From: Terriglobia bacterium | Lineage (GTDB): Bacteria; Acidobacteriota; Terriglobia; UBA7540 | Assembly: GCA_030040515.1 (NCBI GenBank) | Contig: JASHTO010000219.1 | Coordinates: 1-10,828, forward strand | DNA: 10,828 bases | Reading direction: 5' to 3' | Shown: in pieces, positions 5,033 to 10,828 of the stretch | Numbering within the stretch: the stretch's first letter is position 1 | Layout: every line of letters begins with the position of its first letter | Translations under genes and position numbers: made by a program | Notes under the pieces: generated by a model | Database searches by the model: none | Told to the model about the DNA's origin: nothing | Seen by the model: the letters and a program-made list of their open reading frames with translations, nothing else

Positions 5033-7612
5033 ATGAAAGAATCCAGCAAAACAAGCAATCGAAGAAAATTCCTGAAATCCGCACTGCTTGCCGGTACGGG
5101 TCTGGTTGCCAACAGAATCGCTGTTTCATCCACGAAGGCTCCCCTGCCCACGCTGACCCTCGCGAAGGAAGGAAAATCCGATTATTCAATTCTCGTTGCG
5201 GAAGCCGCCCCGCCTTCGGAAGAGCACGCCGCCCTCGAGCTGCAGAAATTCCTCGAGGAAATAACCGGCGCGCGCCTCGCCATCGTGACTGATGCGGAAG
5301 AAGCGATGGGCAAGCTGGTGCTGTTGGGTGACAGCAAGGCCATGCGGAAACTTGCCCCGGATATCACCTTTGACAAGCTGGGCGGGGAGGACTTTGTGCT
5401 GCGAACCGCGGGGGATCACCTGATCATCGCGGGCGGGAAACCGCGCGGGACCATGTACGGAGTCTACGGTTTGCTGGATCGGCTGGGCTGCCGGTGGTTC
5501 ACGCCGGAAGTCAGCGTGATTCCGAACAAGCCAACACTTTCTGTCTATCCGCTCAATGAAACACATCGGCCTGCCTTCGAATATCGCGATCCCAGGTTCA
5601 CCGAAGCTGTTGACAAAGACTGGTCGGCGCGCAATCGGTTGAACGGCTCGAACCAGAAACTCGATGAATCGACAGGCGGCAAGATCAGCTACTTCCCATT
5701 TGTTCACTCCTTTTATCGAATCCTTCCGCCGAAGCAGTATTTCCACGACCACCCCGAATACTACGCGCTGGTGGACGGCACCCGGCGCGGCGACGACGCG
5801 CAGCTTTGCCTGACCAACCCGGAAGTGCTGCAACTCACGGTTCAGACTGTCTTGAGGTGGATCAACGAGCACCCCGAGGCGAGCATCTACTCGGTTTCGC
5901 AGAACGACACCCAGGGCTGGTGCGAATGCGAGAATTGCCAGCGCGTTGAGGAGGAAGAAGGCGGCGCGCACTCGGGGCCGATTTTGCGCTTCGTCAATGC
6001 CGTGGCCACCGAGGTGGGCAAAACGCATCCTGACAAGCTGATCGATACCCTGGCCTATTGGTATTCTGAGCCGCCGCCCACGAAGGTTCGCCCCGTGCCC
6101 AACGTGCGCGTGCGACTCTGCCCGATTGGCGTGTGCGAGGCGCATCCCTACGAGCACTGCGAGTACTCGCAATATTTTGTCGAGCATCTCCGCGCCTGGG
6201 GCAGGATCACCAACCAGCTATACATCTGGCATTACGTCACCAATTTTTCGCACTACCTCCTTCCCTTCCCGGATTTCGACGAGCTGGCCGCGGATTTCCC
6301 CCTCTACAAGAAAAACGGAGTGGTGGGAATTTTTCTGGAAGGCGACGGCGCTCCGGGCGGAGGTGGCGAGAACGCCGAGCTGCGCTCCTACGTGATGGCC
6401 CGCCTGCTGTGGGACCCGAACACTAATGTCAGCAAGACCGTCGACGAATTCATGGCCGCGTATTACGGCAAGGCCGCCAGGACCATGCGTGCCTACTTTG
6501 ATTTGCAGCATCACCAAGTCAGGCTTGCCCCACGTGGCGAGGGCAATCACATGTGGATTTTCAATCACCCTGGAGCGCCGTATCTCTCGGAAGAATTTCT
6601 GGCGCAGGCAACCGCGCTCTTAAATGAAGCTGAATCCACGGCGGCGGACGATGCAACGCGAAGAAGAGTGCAAAGGGCCCGGCTTTCCATTGACTATGTA
6701 AAGTTCAGCCACTCCAAGGTCTTCCTGGTGCGTGACGGTTGGTACGGGCCGAGCAATCCCGAGCACCTTCAAGTGGATTTCAAGAAGATCGTGGCGGACG
6801 CGCGCTCGTTTGGCATCACCGAATTCCACGAAAGCAGGCGCATCGAAGAGGACGAGGAGGCGTTTGCAAAACTCATCAAACCCTACCCGGCGGTGACGCT
6901 GGAGAATTCCGCCCTGCGGGTGATCGTCGTCCCGGAGTTGAAGGGCCGCATCATCAGTATCATCGATAAGGCCAGCGGGGCCGAGGTCGTTCGGCATCCC
7001 GACCCCGGCGAACGCACTTTTCCCGACACAAGCGGGGCTGCCGTATACGCGGCGGCGGATTACGTTCAGGCAAAAACCTATGACTCCACATGGCAACTCG
7101 AGGGAACGCCGACCACCCAGGAGGTGCGACTCTCGGGAACAAGCCCCGAAGGATTGAAGTTCCAACGCGCCATCCGTTTGCTCACCGATAAGCCCGGAGT
7201 GCATACGGAAACTACACTGGAAAATTCCGGCAACACACCGCTCGACGCGGTGCTCAGCGCAAGGTTCGACGCTCCGCCGATGGACCTGGCAAGGTCAGCG
7301 ATCTCGTTCCGGTATCAGGCGGGGAAGACGGCGCGGAAACCCGTGCTGACTCCGGGGCAGGAACCCACGGGAACGGATTGGTACGCGGATTCGGACCTGC
7401 CCGACGGCGAATTGACTCTCACGGGTGTTACCGAAGCCGTTTCCGTCACGGTAAGCTTTCCGAAAGAACAAGTCGCGCGTTGCAGTACCCAGTGGAACGG
7501 CAAGGGTGACCGCCGCGTGACGCTGGCCGTGTGGTCACCGAAGCGCACGCTGGCGCCCGGGGATAGCATGAAGCTCGAGGCCGATTACGAAATCAGAAAG
7601 GTGAGAGGCTGA
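5033..7612 (+). CDS. Tat-exported DUF4838 glycoside-hydrolase-like protein
   Basis: This large exported protein (859 aa) probably acts on carbohydrate, though no activity is established from sequence. A twin-arginine signal is clear: NRRKFLKS at 9-16, then a hydrophobic stretch ending near 30. Residues about 50-165 resemble the alpha/beta N-terminal domain found before GH20/GH67-type barrels (EEHAALELQKFLEEITGA; PRGTMYGVYGLLDRLGCRWF). The DUF4838 core spans about 180-500 and includes HSFYRILPP (225-233), FHDHPEYYALVDG (237-249), SVSQNDTQGWCECENC (287-302) and a Cys cluster at C297/C299/C302. Residues about 625-859 look like a galactose-mutarotase-like beta-sandwich (VIVVPELKGRIISIIDKASG). Tat export suggests cytoplasmic folding, perhaps with a metal. 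Its divergent neighbour is a membrane thioredoxin. The family call is good; substrate and catalytic residues are unknown. Confidence 0.85.
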   Translation: MKESSKTSNRRKFLKSALLAGTGLVANRIAVSSTKAPLPTLTLAKEGKSDYSILVAEAAPPSEEHAALELQKFLEEITGARLAIVTDAEEAMGKLVLLGDSKAMRKLAPDITFDKLGGEDFVLRTAGDHLIIAGGKPRGTMYGVYGLLDRLGCRWFTPEVSVIPNKPTLSVYPLNETHRPAFEYRDPRFTEAVDKDWSARNRLNGSNQKLDESTGGKISYFPFVHSFYRILPPKQYFHDHPEYYALVDGTRRGDDAQLCLTNPEVLQLTVQTVLRWINEHPEASIYSVSQNDTQGWCECENCQRVEEEEGGAHSGPILRFVNAVATEVGKTHPDKLIDTLAYWYSEPPPTKVRPVPNVRVRLCPIGVCEAHPYEHCEYSQYFVEHLRAWGRITNQLYIWHYVTNFSHYLLPFPDFDELAADFPLYKKNGVVGIFLEGDGAPGGGGENAELRSYVMARLLWDPNTNVSKTVDEFMAAYYGKAARTMRAYFDLQHHQVRLAPRGEGNHMWIFNHPGAPYLSEEFLAQATALLNEAESTAADDATRRRVQRARLSIDYVKFSHSKVFLVRDGWYGPSNPEHLQVDFKKIVADARSFGITEFHESRRIEEDEEAFAKLIKPYPAVTLENSALRVIVVPELKGRIISIIDKASGAEVVRHPDPGERTFPDTSGAAVYAAADYVQAKTYDSTWQLEGTPTTQEVRLSGTSPEGLKFQRAIRLLTDKPGVHTETTLENSGNTPLDAVLSARFDAPPMDLARSAISFRYQAGKTARKPVLTPGQEPTGTDWYADSDLPDGELTLTGVTEAVSVTVSFPKEQVARCSTQWNGKGDRRVTLAVWSPKRTLAPGDSMKLEADYEIRKVRG

Positions 7613-7674
7613 ACTTCCCGACAGATTGCCGTAACGGCGGTCTATGAGCGCCGCTACAGGCCATTGCAACTGTG

Positions 7675-7700
7675 GCATGGGCTTCCAGCCCGTGCGCACG
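7675..7700. repeat. Intergenic hairpin with GGGCTTCCAGCCC core
   Basis: GCATGGGCT (7675-7683) pairs with AGCCCGTGC (7687-7695) around TCC, with one G-T wobble. It runs into the palindrome CGTGCGCACG (7691-7700). To my knowledge this 'GGCATGGGCTTCCAGCCC' type of sequence recurs between genes in Acidobacteriota-like genomes. Its function is unknown. Confidence 0.5.
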
Positions 7701-7889
7701 GCAACGATGGCCCTGCCACGTCCGGGGGACAGCCGCACTACCAAAACTGTTATCACTATATTTTTGAAGACCAAATACGTCATTCAGTCCCAGTTGACAT
7801 TGAAGACGGTGCATCCTTCGGCGCGCTGCCCCACGCGGTATTCGGACGCTCACCCATTTCGGCACTAGCGTGCCCCCATTCGCAATGTC

Positions 7890-7985
7890 GAAGAGCCGCA
7901 GGGCTAGCGAGCCCTGCGCCGCGTCGGGATCGTGGCGGACCTGCCAAGGTAGCGCAGGACCCGCGGTTTGGCCCTGCGGCTCTTC
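7890..7985. repeat. 15-base perfect inverted repeat with an alternative inner hairpin
   Basis: GAAGAGCCGCAGGGC (7890-7904) and GCCCTGCGGCTCTTC (7971-7985) are perfectly complementary across a 66-base spacer. The left arm can instead form a tight 9-bp hairpin, CGCAGGGCT-AGCG-AGCCCTGCG (7897-7918), so two mutually exclusive folds exist. It lies just downstream of the stop of the minus-strand nitrilase gene and could end or shield its transcript. No clear T-run follows. Confidence 0.6.
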
Positions 7986-8025
7986 CAGCGGCAAGGGTTC
8001 TTTCCACGCCGCAAATTCTAAAATC
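7975..8025 (+). repeat. 51-base dispersed direct repeat, copy A
   Basis: It aligns without gaps to 10582-10632, with 41 of 51 positions identical by my count and an identical core GGGTTCTTTCCACGC. Its right end includes part of the stop codon of the nitrilase-like gene. Copies A and B are in the same orientation and bracket the divergent gene pair. It may be a common intergenic repeat of this genome. Confidence 0.65.
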
Positions 8026-8995
8026 ACGCATCATCTATCTTTCCCAGAGTAACCTTCTGGACATAGAGGAAATGGTTTTTGTCGGCCACCGTATTGGGGG
8101 CGTCTGTTATTTTCTTACGATCCTGGAAGTTTCCGACAGTAACAGCCCGGTCTACCCGCGGAGGTCTGTAGCTATCGCAATGGATGAAGATGCCACCGGT
8201 GTCGGCGTACGTCGATCCCGCGACCTGACTGGCCGCGAGGAGCACGTGGATATCCACCCTTTCCTTAAACTGCCCAATGCGCCCGTGGTCGCCGCAGATC
8301 TCCACCCCGACTTTCAAACCTGTTGTACCGTCGAGGCCCTTGAAGCCTGGCACGCTAAAAGTTCCGGCCGACGTTCCGGGGATCATCACGACATTGTCAG
8401 CAGGATTCTCACCCGAGAACTCCTGGACGTTCGTGGACTTTCGAATCTCCCCGAGGACGTTTCCGTTGAAGCACGCGAACGCGGCATTGTAACCGAACCA
8501 GCGGAGCTTCGGCTGACCGGAGAGCTTGCCCTGGATGTTGGAGCCCTTCAGGCGAATGTTCTGGCGCGCCCGCTCCGCCTCTTTGTGCCAGCTGGTATTT
8601 GGATTCAGTTGCGCCAACTGGGCTTGCGCAGCTTTGATCTGCTGATTGATCTGGTCGCGCTCGCCCCGACGGAGCTGCGTCTTCCAGGCAATCGTTCCCC
8701 CCAGAAGCAGCATGTTAGGATGGTCCTGGCTCAGCCCCCGGAGCTGCCCGAGTACGGCTTGCTGGTCCGTCACATCGTAACCCCGGATCAGGTCCTCGCC
8801 GGTGCTGAGATCGGCGAAGTAGTACTCTGGGGCCACAAACAGCTTGAAGGCACCGTTCCCAGCGCCGAGGTTCTTGAAATGCTTCTCCGCAAGATCGATT
8901 TGAGCGCCTAAGTTAACGGCTTTCTGATTCCACGTGAGTTGGTCGCCCGCTCGCGTATTCATATGCCAGAGGGCAATGTATACATTCAAAGACAT
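8024..8995 (-). CDS. Atypical nitrilase-superfamily (CN hydrolase) protein
   Basis: This 323-aa cytoplasmic enzyme is predicted to hydrolyse a C-N bond (amide or nitrile) through a Glu-Lys-Cys triad. All three motifs are visible: E57 in LFVAPEYYF (52-60), K186 in a strand of the form YNAAFACFNGNVLGEIRKS (169-187), and C234 in VGVEICGDHG (229-238). MLLLGGTIAW (95-104) fits the family's core strand. Between about 105 and 166 lies a Gln/Ala/Lys-rich, probably coiled insert, so K-to-C and total length exceed the simple family pattern. There is no signal peptide. The start at 8995 is chosen because CTCCTT (9002-9007; AAGGAG on the coding strand) lies 6 bases upstream. The open frame continues to 9133, but that part contains the promoter. 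It diverges from the deamidase-like gene. Substrate unknown. Confidence 0.82.
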   Translation of the reverse strand: MSLNVYIALWHMNTRAGDQLTWNQKAVNLGAQIDLAEKHFKNLGAGNGAFKLFVAPEYYFADLSTGEDLIRGYDVTDQQAVLGQLRGLSQDHPNMLLLGGTIAWKTQLRRGERDQINQQIKAAQAQLAQLNPNTSWHKEAERARQNIRLKGSNIQGKLSGQPKLRWFGYNAAFACFNGNVLGEIRKSTNVQEFSGENPADNVVMIPGTSAGTFSVPGFKGLDGTTGLKVGVEICGDHGRIGQFKERVDIHVLLAASQVAGSTYADTGGIFIHCDSYRPPRVDRAVTVGNFQDRKKITDAPNTVADKNHFLYVQKVTLGKIDDA

Positions 8996-9001
8996 GAAAC
9001 T

Positions 9002-9007
9002 CTCCTT
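9002..9007 (-). promoter_or_regulatory. Ribosome binding site that fixes the nitrilase-like start
   Basis: AAGGAG on the minus strand lies 6 bases before ATG 8995. This supports the shorter protein over an in-frame start at 9133. Confidence 0.75.
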
Positions 9008-9052
9008 CTTCGCCAGTCCTAGCTTGGGCGGAATTCCCTCGAGGTATGCCAA

Positions 9053-9082
9053 ATCATAGGCGTCCACAACACGCACTGTCAA
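9053..9082 (-). promoter_or_regulatory. Sigma-70-type promoter of the nitrilase-like gene
   Basis: On the minus strand a perfect -35 TTGACA (9082-9077) is followed after 18 bases by TATGAT (9058-9053), a 5-of-6 -10 match. Transcription would start near 9046, leaving a leader of about 50 bases before ATG 8995. Confidence 0.75.
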
Positions 9083-9355
9083 CGTTGAGTTGCGGGCGGT
9101 TTTCGCAGTGCCTTCGGAACAGAGTGATTCCAATCTGGGCGGTTTGATGTATACTCACTGCGCCCATCAGAAAGAGAGGGAAACCAGTGTTTCTAATGTT
9201 GTCCGTACTCAACGGTTCCCGGCGCTCTGCCTTGCAACCAAGCCGTTGACGGTGTTGGTGAGGACAGGGCTGTGGCGCAAGGTAGCCTGAAAAGATGGCT
9301 TGTTGTGAGTAAGCTTCAGGCCGTCTTATCGATACATCCATAAGGAGAAGACGAA

Positions 9356-10429
9356 ATGGCAAAACCTGCTGCGCAAAGAATCACGGATACCCTTGCCTTC
9401 CTGCAGAATACCGGGATCGTGACACTAGCGGAGCGGACACCCGCATACCAACTGGCCCAGGATTACATGAACGTGGCATTTCCCAATACCGCCCTGCCCG
9501 CCTACACCCAGTTCTCCGACAGCCTCTCGCTGGGGTTCCATTTAGCGAGCGACCCCAATGACAACCGCAAAATGGTGCGCGCGCTGTATCTGCTTTGGAA
9601 GGCGATGAACCACTACGACAACCAATTCGTGATACCGGTTCAGAACGTCGCGCAAATAAACCAAGGGACAGTGCAGCGCATGCTCATCAACTACATCCGG
9701 AAGGCGCGTTGTCTGTACGATCGCGTCCACGGTGGAGACGCCGGGGCGACGCATGTGCTCACCCAGGTGTTTCGGGCGAACCCGCTGCAGTTCCTTGCTG
9801 ACAACAACGTGTTTGTTGCCGGCTCCACCGCGCTCGATACGGCGCAGGGTCCTCAAAACATCCAGTCCGCCAGGTTCGAGTACCGCCCCGGCCGCGACCG
9901 CTTCGAGTTCGGCGTGACGCAGCCGATCGGGAATGGGGCGGTGAGGGTCGACGTGGAGAGTGTCGCAGCGTTCCACTGGACAGACCCGCGATATCTTCCA
10001 TCCCCTCCTCCGCACGACATCAATACCGCGAACTTCAGCCATATCACCGGAATCCAGCTCAGCGGCACTCATCCCATGGTGACTACGCAGTTCACCGGGT
10101 GTTCCTTCTGCATGGGGGAACACCAGGACCACATGTATTGCGCTCATATCACCCCATATGCACAGAGTAACCCCAATAACACTGACGGCCTCACTCTGGC
10201 GCGACGAGTGATGGCCACGGGCGCGTTTAAAAATGCCGGGAACGTCCCAGTGCGTTTATTCGGACGCAATCTGGGATCCCCTCCCCACACAAACGGATAC
10301 GATATCCAAGGGGGCGGCGGCGCTGACACCTACATGACGATTGTTGGTTTTCGGGGCGGCACCACTTACCAAATCTACTCGCAGACTACCCAAAACAAAG
10401 TGATCAAGAATGTCCTAATGATCTTTTGA
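9356..10429 (+). CDS. Unrecognised protein with a CNF1/BLF1/CheD-like Cys-His deamidase motif
   Basis: I do not recognise this 357-aa protein as a named family. AAGGAG (9343-9348) lies 7 bases before the ATG, so the start is firm. There is no signal peptide or membrane segment. Residues 1-145 look mostly helical; about 150-357 look beta-rich. The key segment is 243-267, with T243 six residues before C249 (TTQFTGC) and H264 fifteen residues after it (CAHITP). In glutamine deamidases of this fold, the known layouts are CNF1 C866/H881 with an LSGC motif, BLF1 T88/C94/H106 and CheD T21/C27/H44. The spacing and the local GC and AH context agree with these. A late strand pair (about 326-357, TYMTIVGFRGGTTYQIYSQ) fits a C-terminal beta-sheet. 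No immunity-like gene follows. It diverges from the nitrilase-like gene. The motif is seen; deamidase activity is inferred. Confidence 0.6.
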   Translation: MAKPAAQRITDTLAFLQNTGIVTLAERTPAYQLAQDYMNVAFPNTALPAYTQFSDSLSLGFHLASDPNDNRKMVRALYLLWKAMNHYDNQFVIPVQNVAQINQGTVQRMLINYIRKARCLYDRVHGGDAGATHVLTQVFRANPLQFLADNNVFVAGSTALDTAQGPQNIQSARFEYRPGRDRFEFGVTQPIGNGAVRVDVESVAAFHWTDPRYLPSPPPHDINTANFSHITGIQLSGTHPMVTTQFTGCSFCMGEHQDHMYCAHITPYAQSNPNNTDGLTLARRVMATGAFKNAGNVPVRLFGRNLGSPPHTNGYDIQGGGGADTYMTIVGFRGGTTYQIYSQTTQNKVIKNVLMIF

Positions 10430-10581
10430 CGCAAAAACGGGGGGCCAGTTTGGACTGACCACCGGAGAAAAGCTGGGTGGTACAGGCGTAGGCGCTGTTT
10501 GGCTTCTTCTGCGGCTTCTCTCCCGGACGCGAGCGTGCAAAAGGTGTCAAGTATCAGGGGCCAGGGAGTAGGGGCTCGGGA

Positions 10582-10632
10582 TGCGGCTTTTCCGGCGACG
10601 TGGGTTCTTTCCACGCTGCAAGTTGGGAAATC
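10582..10632 (+). repeat. 51-base dispersed direct repeat, copy B
   Basis: This is the partner of 7975-8025 (ten mismatches, no gap, same orientation). It starts about 150 bases after the stop of the deamidase-like gene. Confidence 0.65.
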
Positions 10633-10728
10633 CGCTGCCCTGGCAAGTGACAAAACCCTAGATCATCCCACGCCGCGCCACAAGCCGTGTCGCGGCGGAA
10701 GCGCCGCCGGCTGAGAGGGAAAAGTGCC

Positions 10729-10764
10729 TCACCCCAGCGTGGCCAGCACGCCGCGCTGGGGTGA
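10729..10764. terminator. Strong hairpin, possible terminator
   Basis: TCACCCCAGCG (10729-10739) and CGCTGGGGTGA (10754-10764) form a perfect 11-bp stem. It extends inward by four more pairs (one G-T wobble) to a 6-base loop. CAGCTTTTACTTT follows, a broken T-rich run beginning a few bases after the stem. It may terminate transcription or be another intergenic repeat. Confidence 0.45.
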
Positions 10765-10786
10765 CAGCTTTTACTTTAGTTGGGCC

Positions 10787-10803
10787 ACCCAGCCGTGCTG
10801 GGT
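10787..10803. repeat. Small hairpin ACCCAGC-CGT-GCTGGGT
   Basis: A perfect 7-bp stem with a 3-base loop lies 22 bases after the larger hairpin and shares its CCCAGC/GCTGGG core, so the two may be related units. Confidence 0.5.
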
Positions 10804-10808
10804 TCCTG

Positions 10809-10817
10809 TGGTATATT
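10809..10817 (+). promoter_or_regulatory. Possible extended -10 element at the window edge
   Basis: TGGTATATT fits an extended -10 (TGn followed by a 5-of-6 TATAAT match). No -35 at a proper distance is visible, and any gene it serves lies beyond the window. Confidence 0.25.
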
Positions 10818-10828
10818 GCGGGGCGCAA

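Larger units (their letters stand above)
7613..8023. other. Repeat-rich intergenic region between convergent genes
   Basis: About 410 bases lie between the stops of the DUF4838 and nitrilase-like genes. Open frames here are hairpin repeats read through rather than genes. The stretch holds a GGGCT/AGCCC hairpin (7675-7695), a 15-base inverted repeat (7890-7985) and the first copy of a 51-base dispersed repeat. About 7735-7850 is less G+C-rich and shows nothing recognisable. Confidence 0.6.
8996..9355. other. Divergent intergenic region of the nitrilase/deamidase-like pair
   Basis: This 360-base spacer carries the minus-strand promoter. For the plus-strand gene only weak candidates are visible: TATACT at 9150-9155 with a poor -35 (TTCCAA, 9128-9133), or TTGTTG (9301-9306) with TCTTAT (9325-9330). 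GCCTGAA (9285-9291) and TTCAGGC (9316-9322) form a 7-base inverted repeat close to the plus-strand start, possibly a leader hairpin or operator. No small gene with a Shine-Dalgarno site is apparent. Confidence 0.55.
10430..10828. other. Intergenic region with repeats at the right end
   Basis: About 400 bases have no convincing gene. Minus-strand open frames here are read-through of the dispersed repeat. Present are a weak interrupted hairpin after the stop (CAGT-TTGG-ACTG, 10446-10457), repeat copy B, a GC-rich stretch (10681-10712), a long hairpin and a possible promoter for a gene outside the window. Confidence 0.55.

Noticed and set aside
5186..6187. Minus-strand 333-aa open frame within the DUF4838 gene
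   Set aside because: It is a G+C-driven antisense frame; the sense protein has a Tat signal and continuous domain structure.
7664..8911. Plus-strand 415-aa open frame opposite the nitrilase-like gene
   Set aside because: It runs through intergenic hairpins and then antisense to a gene with clear catalytic motifs; its own translation has no family features.
8996..9133. N-terminal extension of the nitrilase-like protein by 46 residues
   Set aside because: The stretch contains a TTGACA-18-TATGAT promoter, and a strong Shine-Dalgarno site marks ATG 8995.
10375..10653. Minus-strand 92-aa open frame with VERTHVAGKAASRAP-like residues
   Set aside because: It is the reverse reading of dispersed repeat copy B; the reverse of copy A gives a similar peptide, so the resemblance comes from the repeat rather than from a gene.
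1..10828. CRISPR array, tRNA, rRNA or transposase
   Set aside because: I scanned both strands and found no regularly spaced repeats, tRNA T-loop arrangement, rRNA signature or transposase motif.

Overview
The window is bacterial, mostly G+C-rich, and built of compact genes separated by hairpin-rich intergenic stretches. The gene set suggests a soil-type Acidobacteriota or a similar phylum such as Verrucomicrobiota or Planctomycetota: a Tat-exported DUF4838 protein, an anchored TlpA-type thioredoxin, an RlpA protein, a NarL-type two-component pair, and a 'GGGCTTCCAGCCC' intergenic hairpin. This placement is an inference; no rRNA or other phylogenetic marker is present.

Layout. (1) 1-2002: a membrane histidine kinase, probably cut by the window's left edge, overlaps a NarL/FixJ response regulator by 8 bases. 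(2) 2003-3182: about 1.2 kb with no convincing gene. It has AT-rich parts, several inverted repeats and a near-consensus sigma-70 promoter (TTGACA-17-TAGAAT) that serves the next gene. (3) 3183-3641: a secreted RlpA-like double-psi beta-barrel protein. (4) 3989-4900 (minus) and 5033-7612 (plus): a membrane-anchored TlpA-like thioredoxin and a large Tat-exported DUF4838 protein, diverging from a 132-base spacer. (5) 7613-8023: intergenic hairpins and repeats. (6) 8024-8995 (minus) and 9356-10429 (plus): a divergent pair sharing a 360-base spacer. One encodes an atypical nitrilase-superfamily (CN hydrolase) enzyme with its own TTGACA-18-TATGAT promoter. The other encodes an unrecognised 357-aa protein. 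(7) 10430-10828: repeats, a long hairpin and perhaps the promoter of the next gene.

The best candidate for something undescribed is the divergent pair. The 357-aa protein carries T-x5-C and C-x14-H spacing (T243, C249, H264) in a TTQFTGC...CAHITP context. This matches the Cys-His glutamine-deamidase fold of CNF1, BLF1 and CheD, and the C-to-H distance of 15 equals that of CNF1. Its partner is a Glu-Lys-Cys amidase-type enzyme with a Gln-rich insert. Two copies of a 51-base direct repeat (41/51 identical by eye) bracket the pair, which hints at a cassette, although such repeats may simply be common in the genome. All functional links within the pair are inference.
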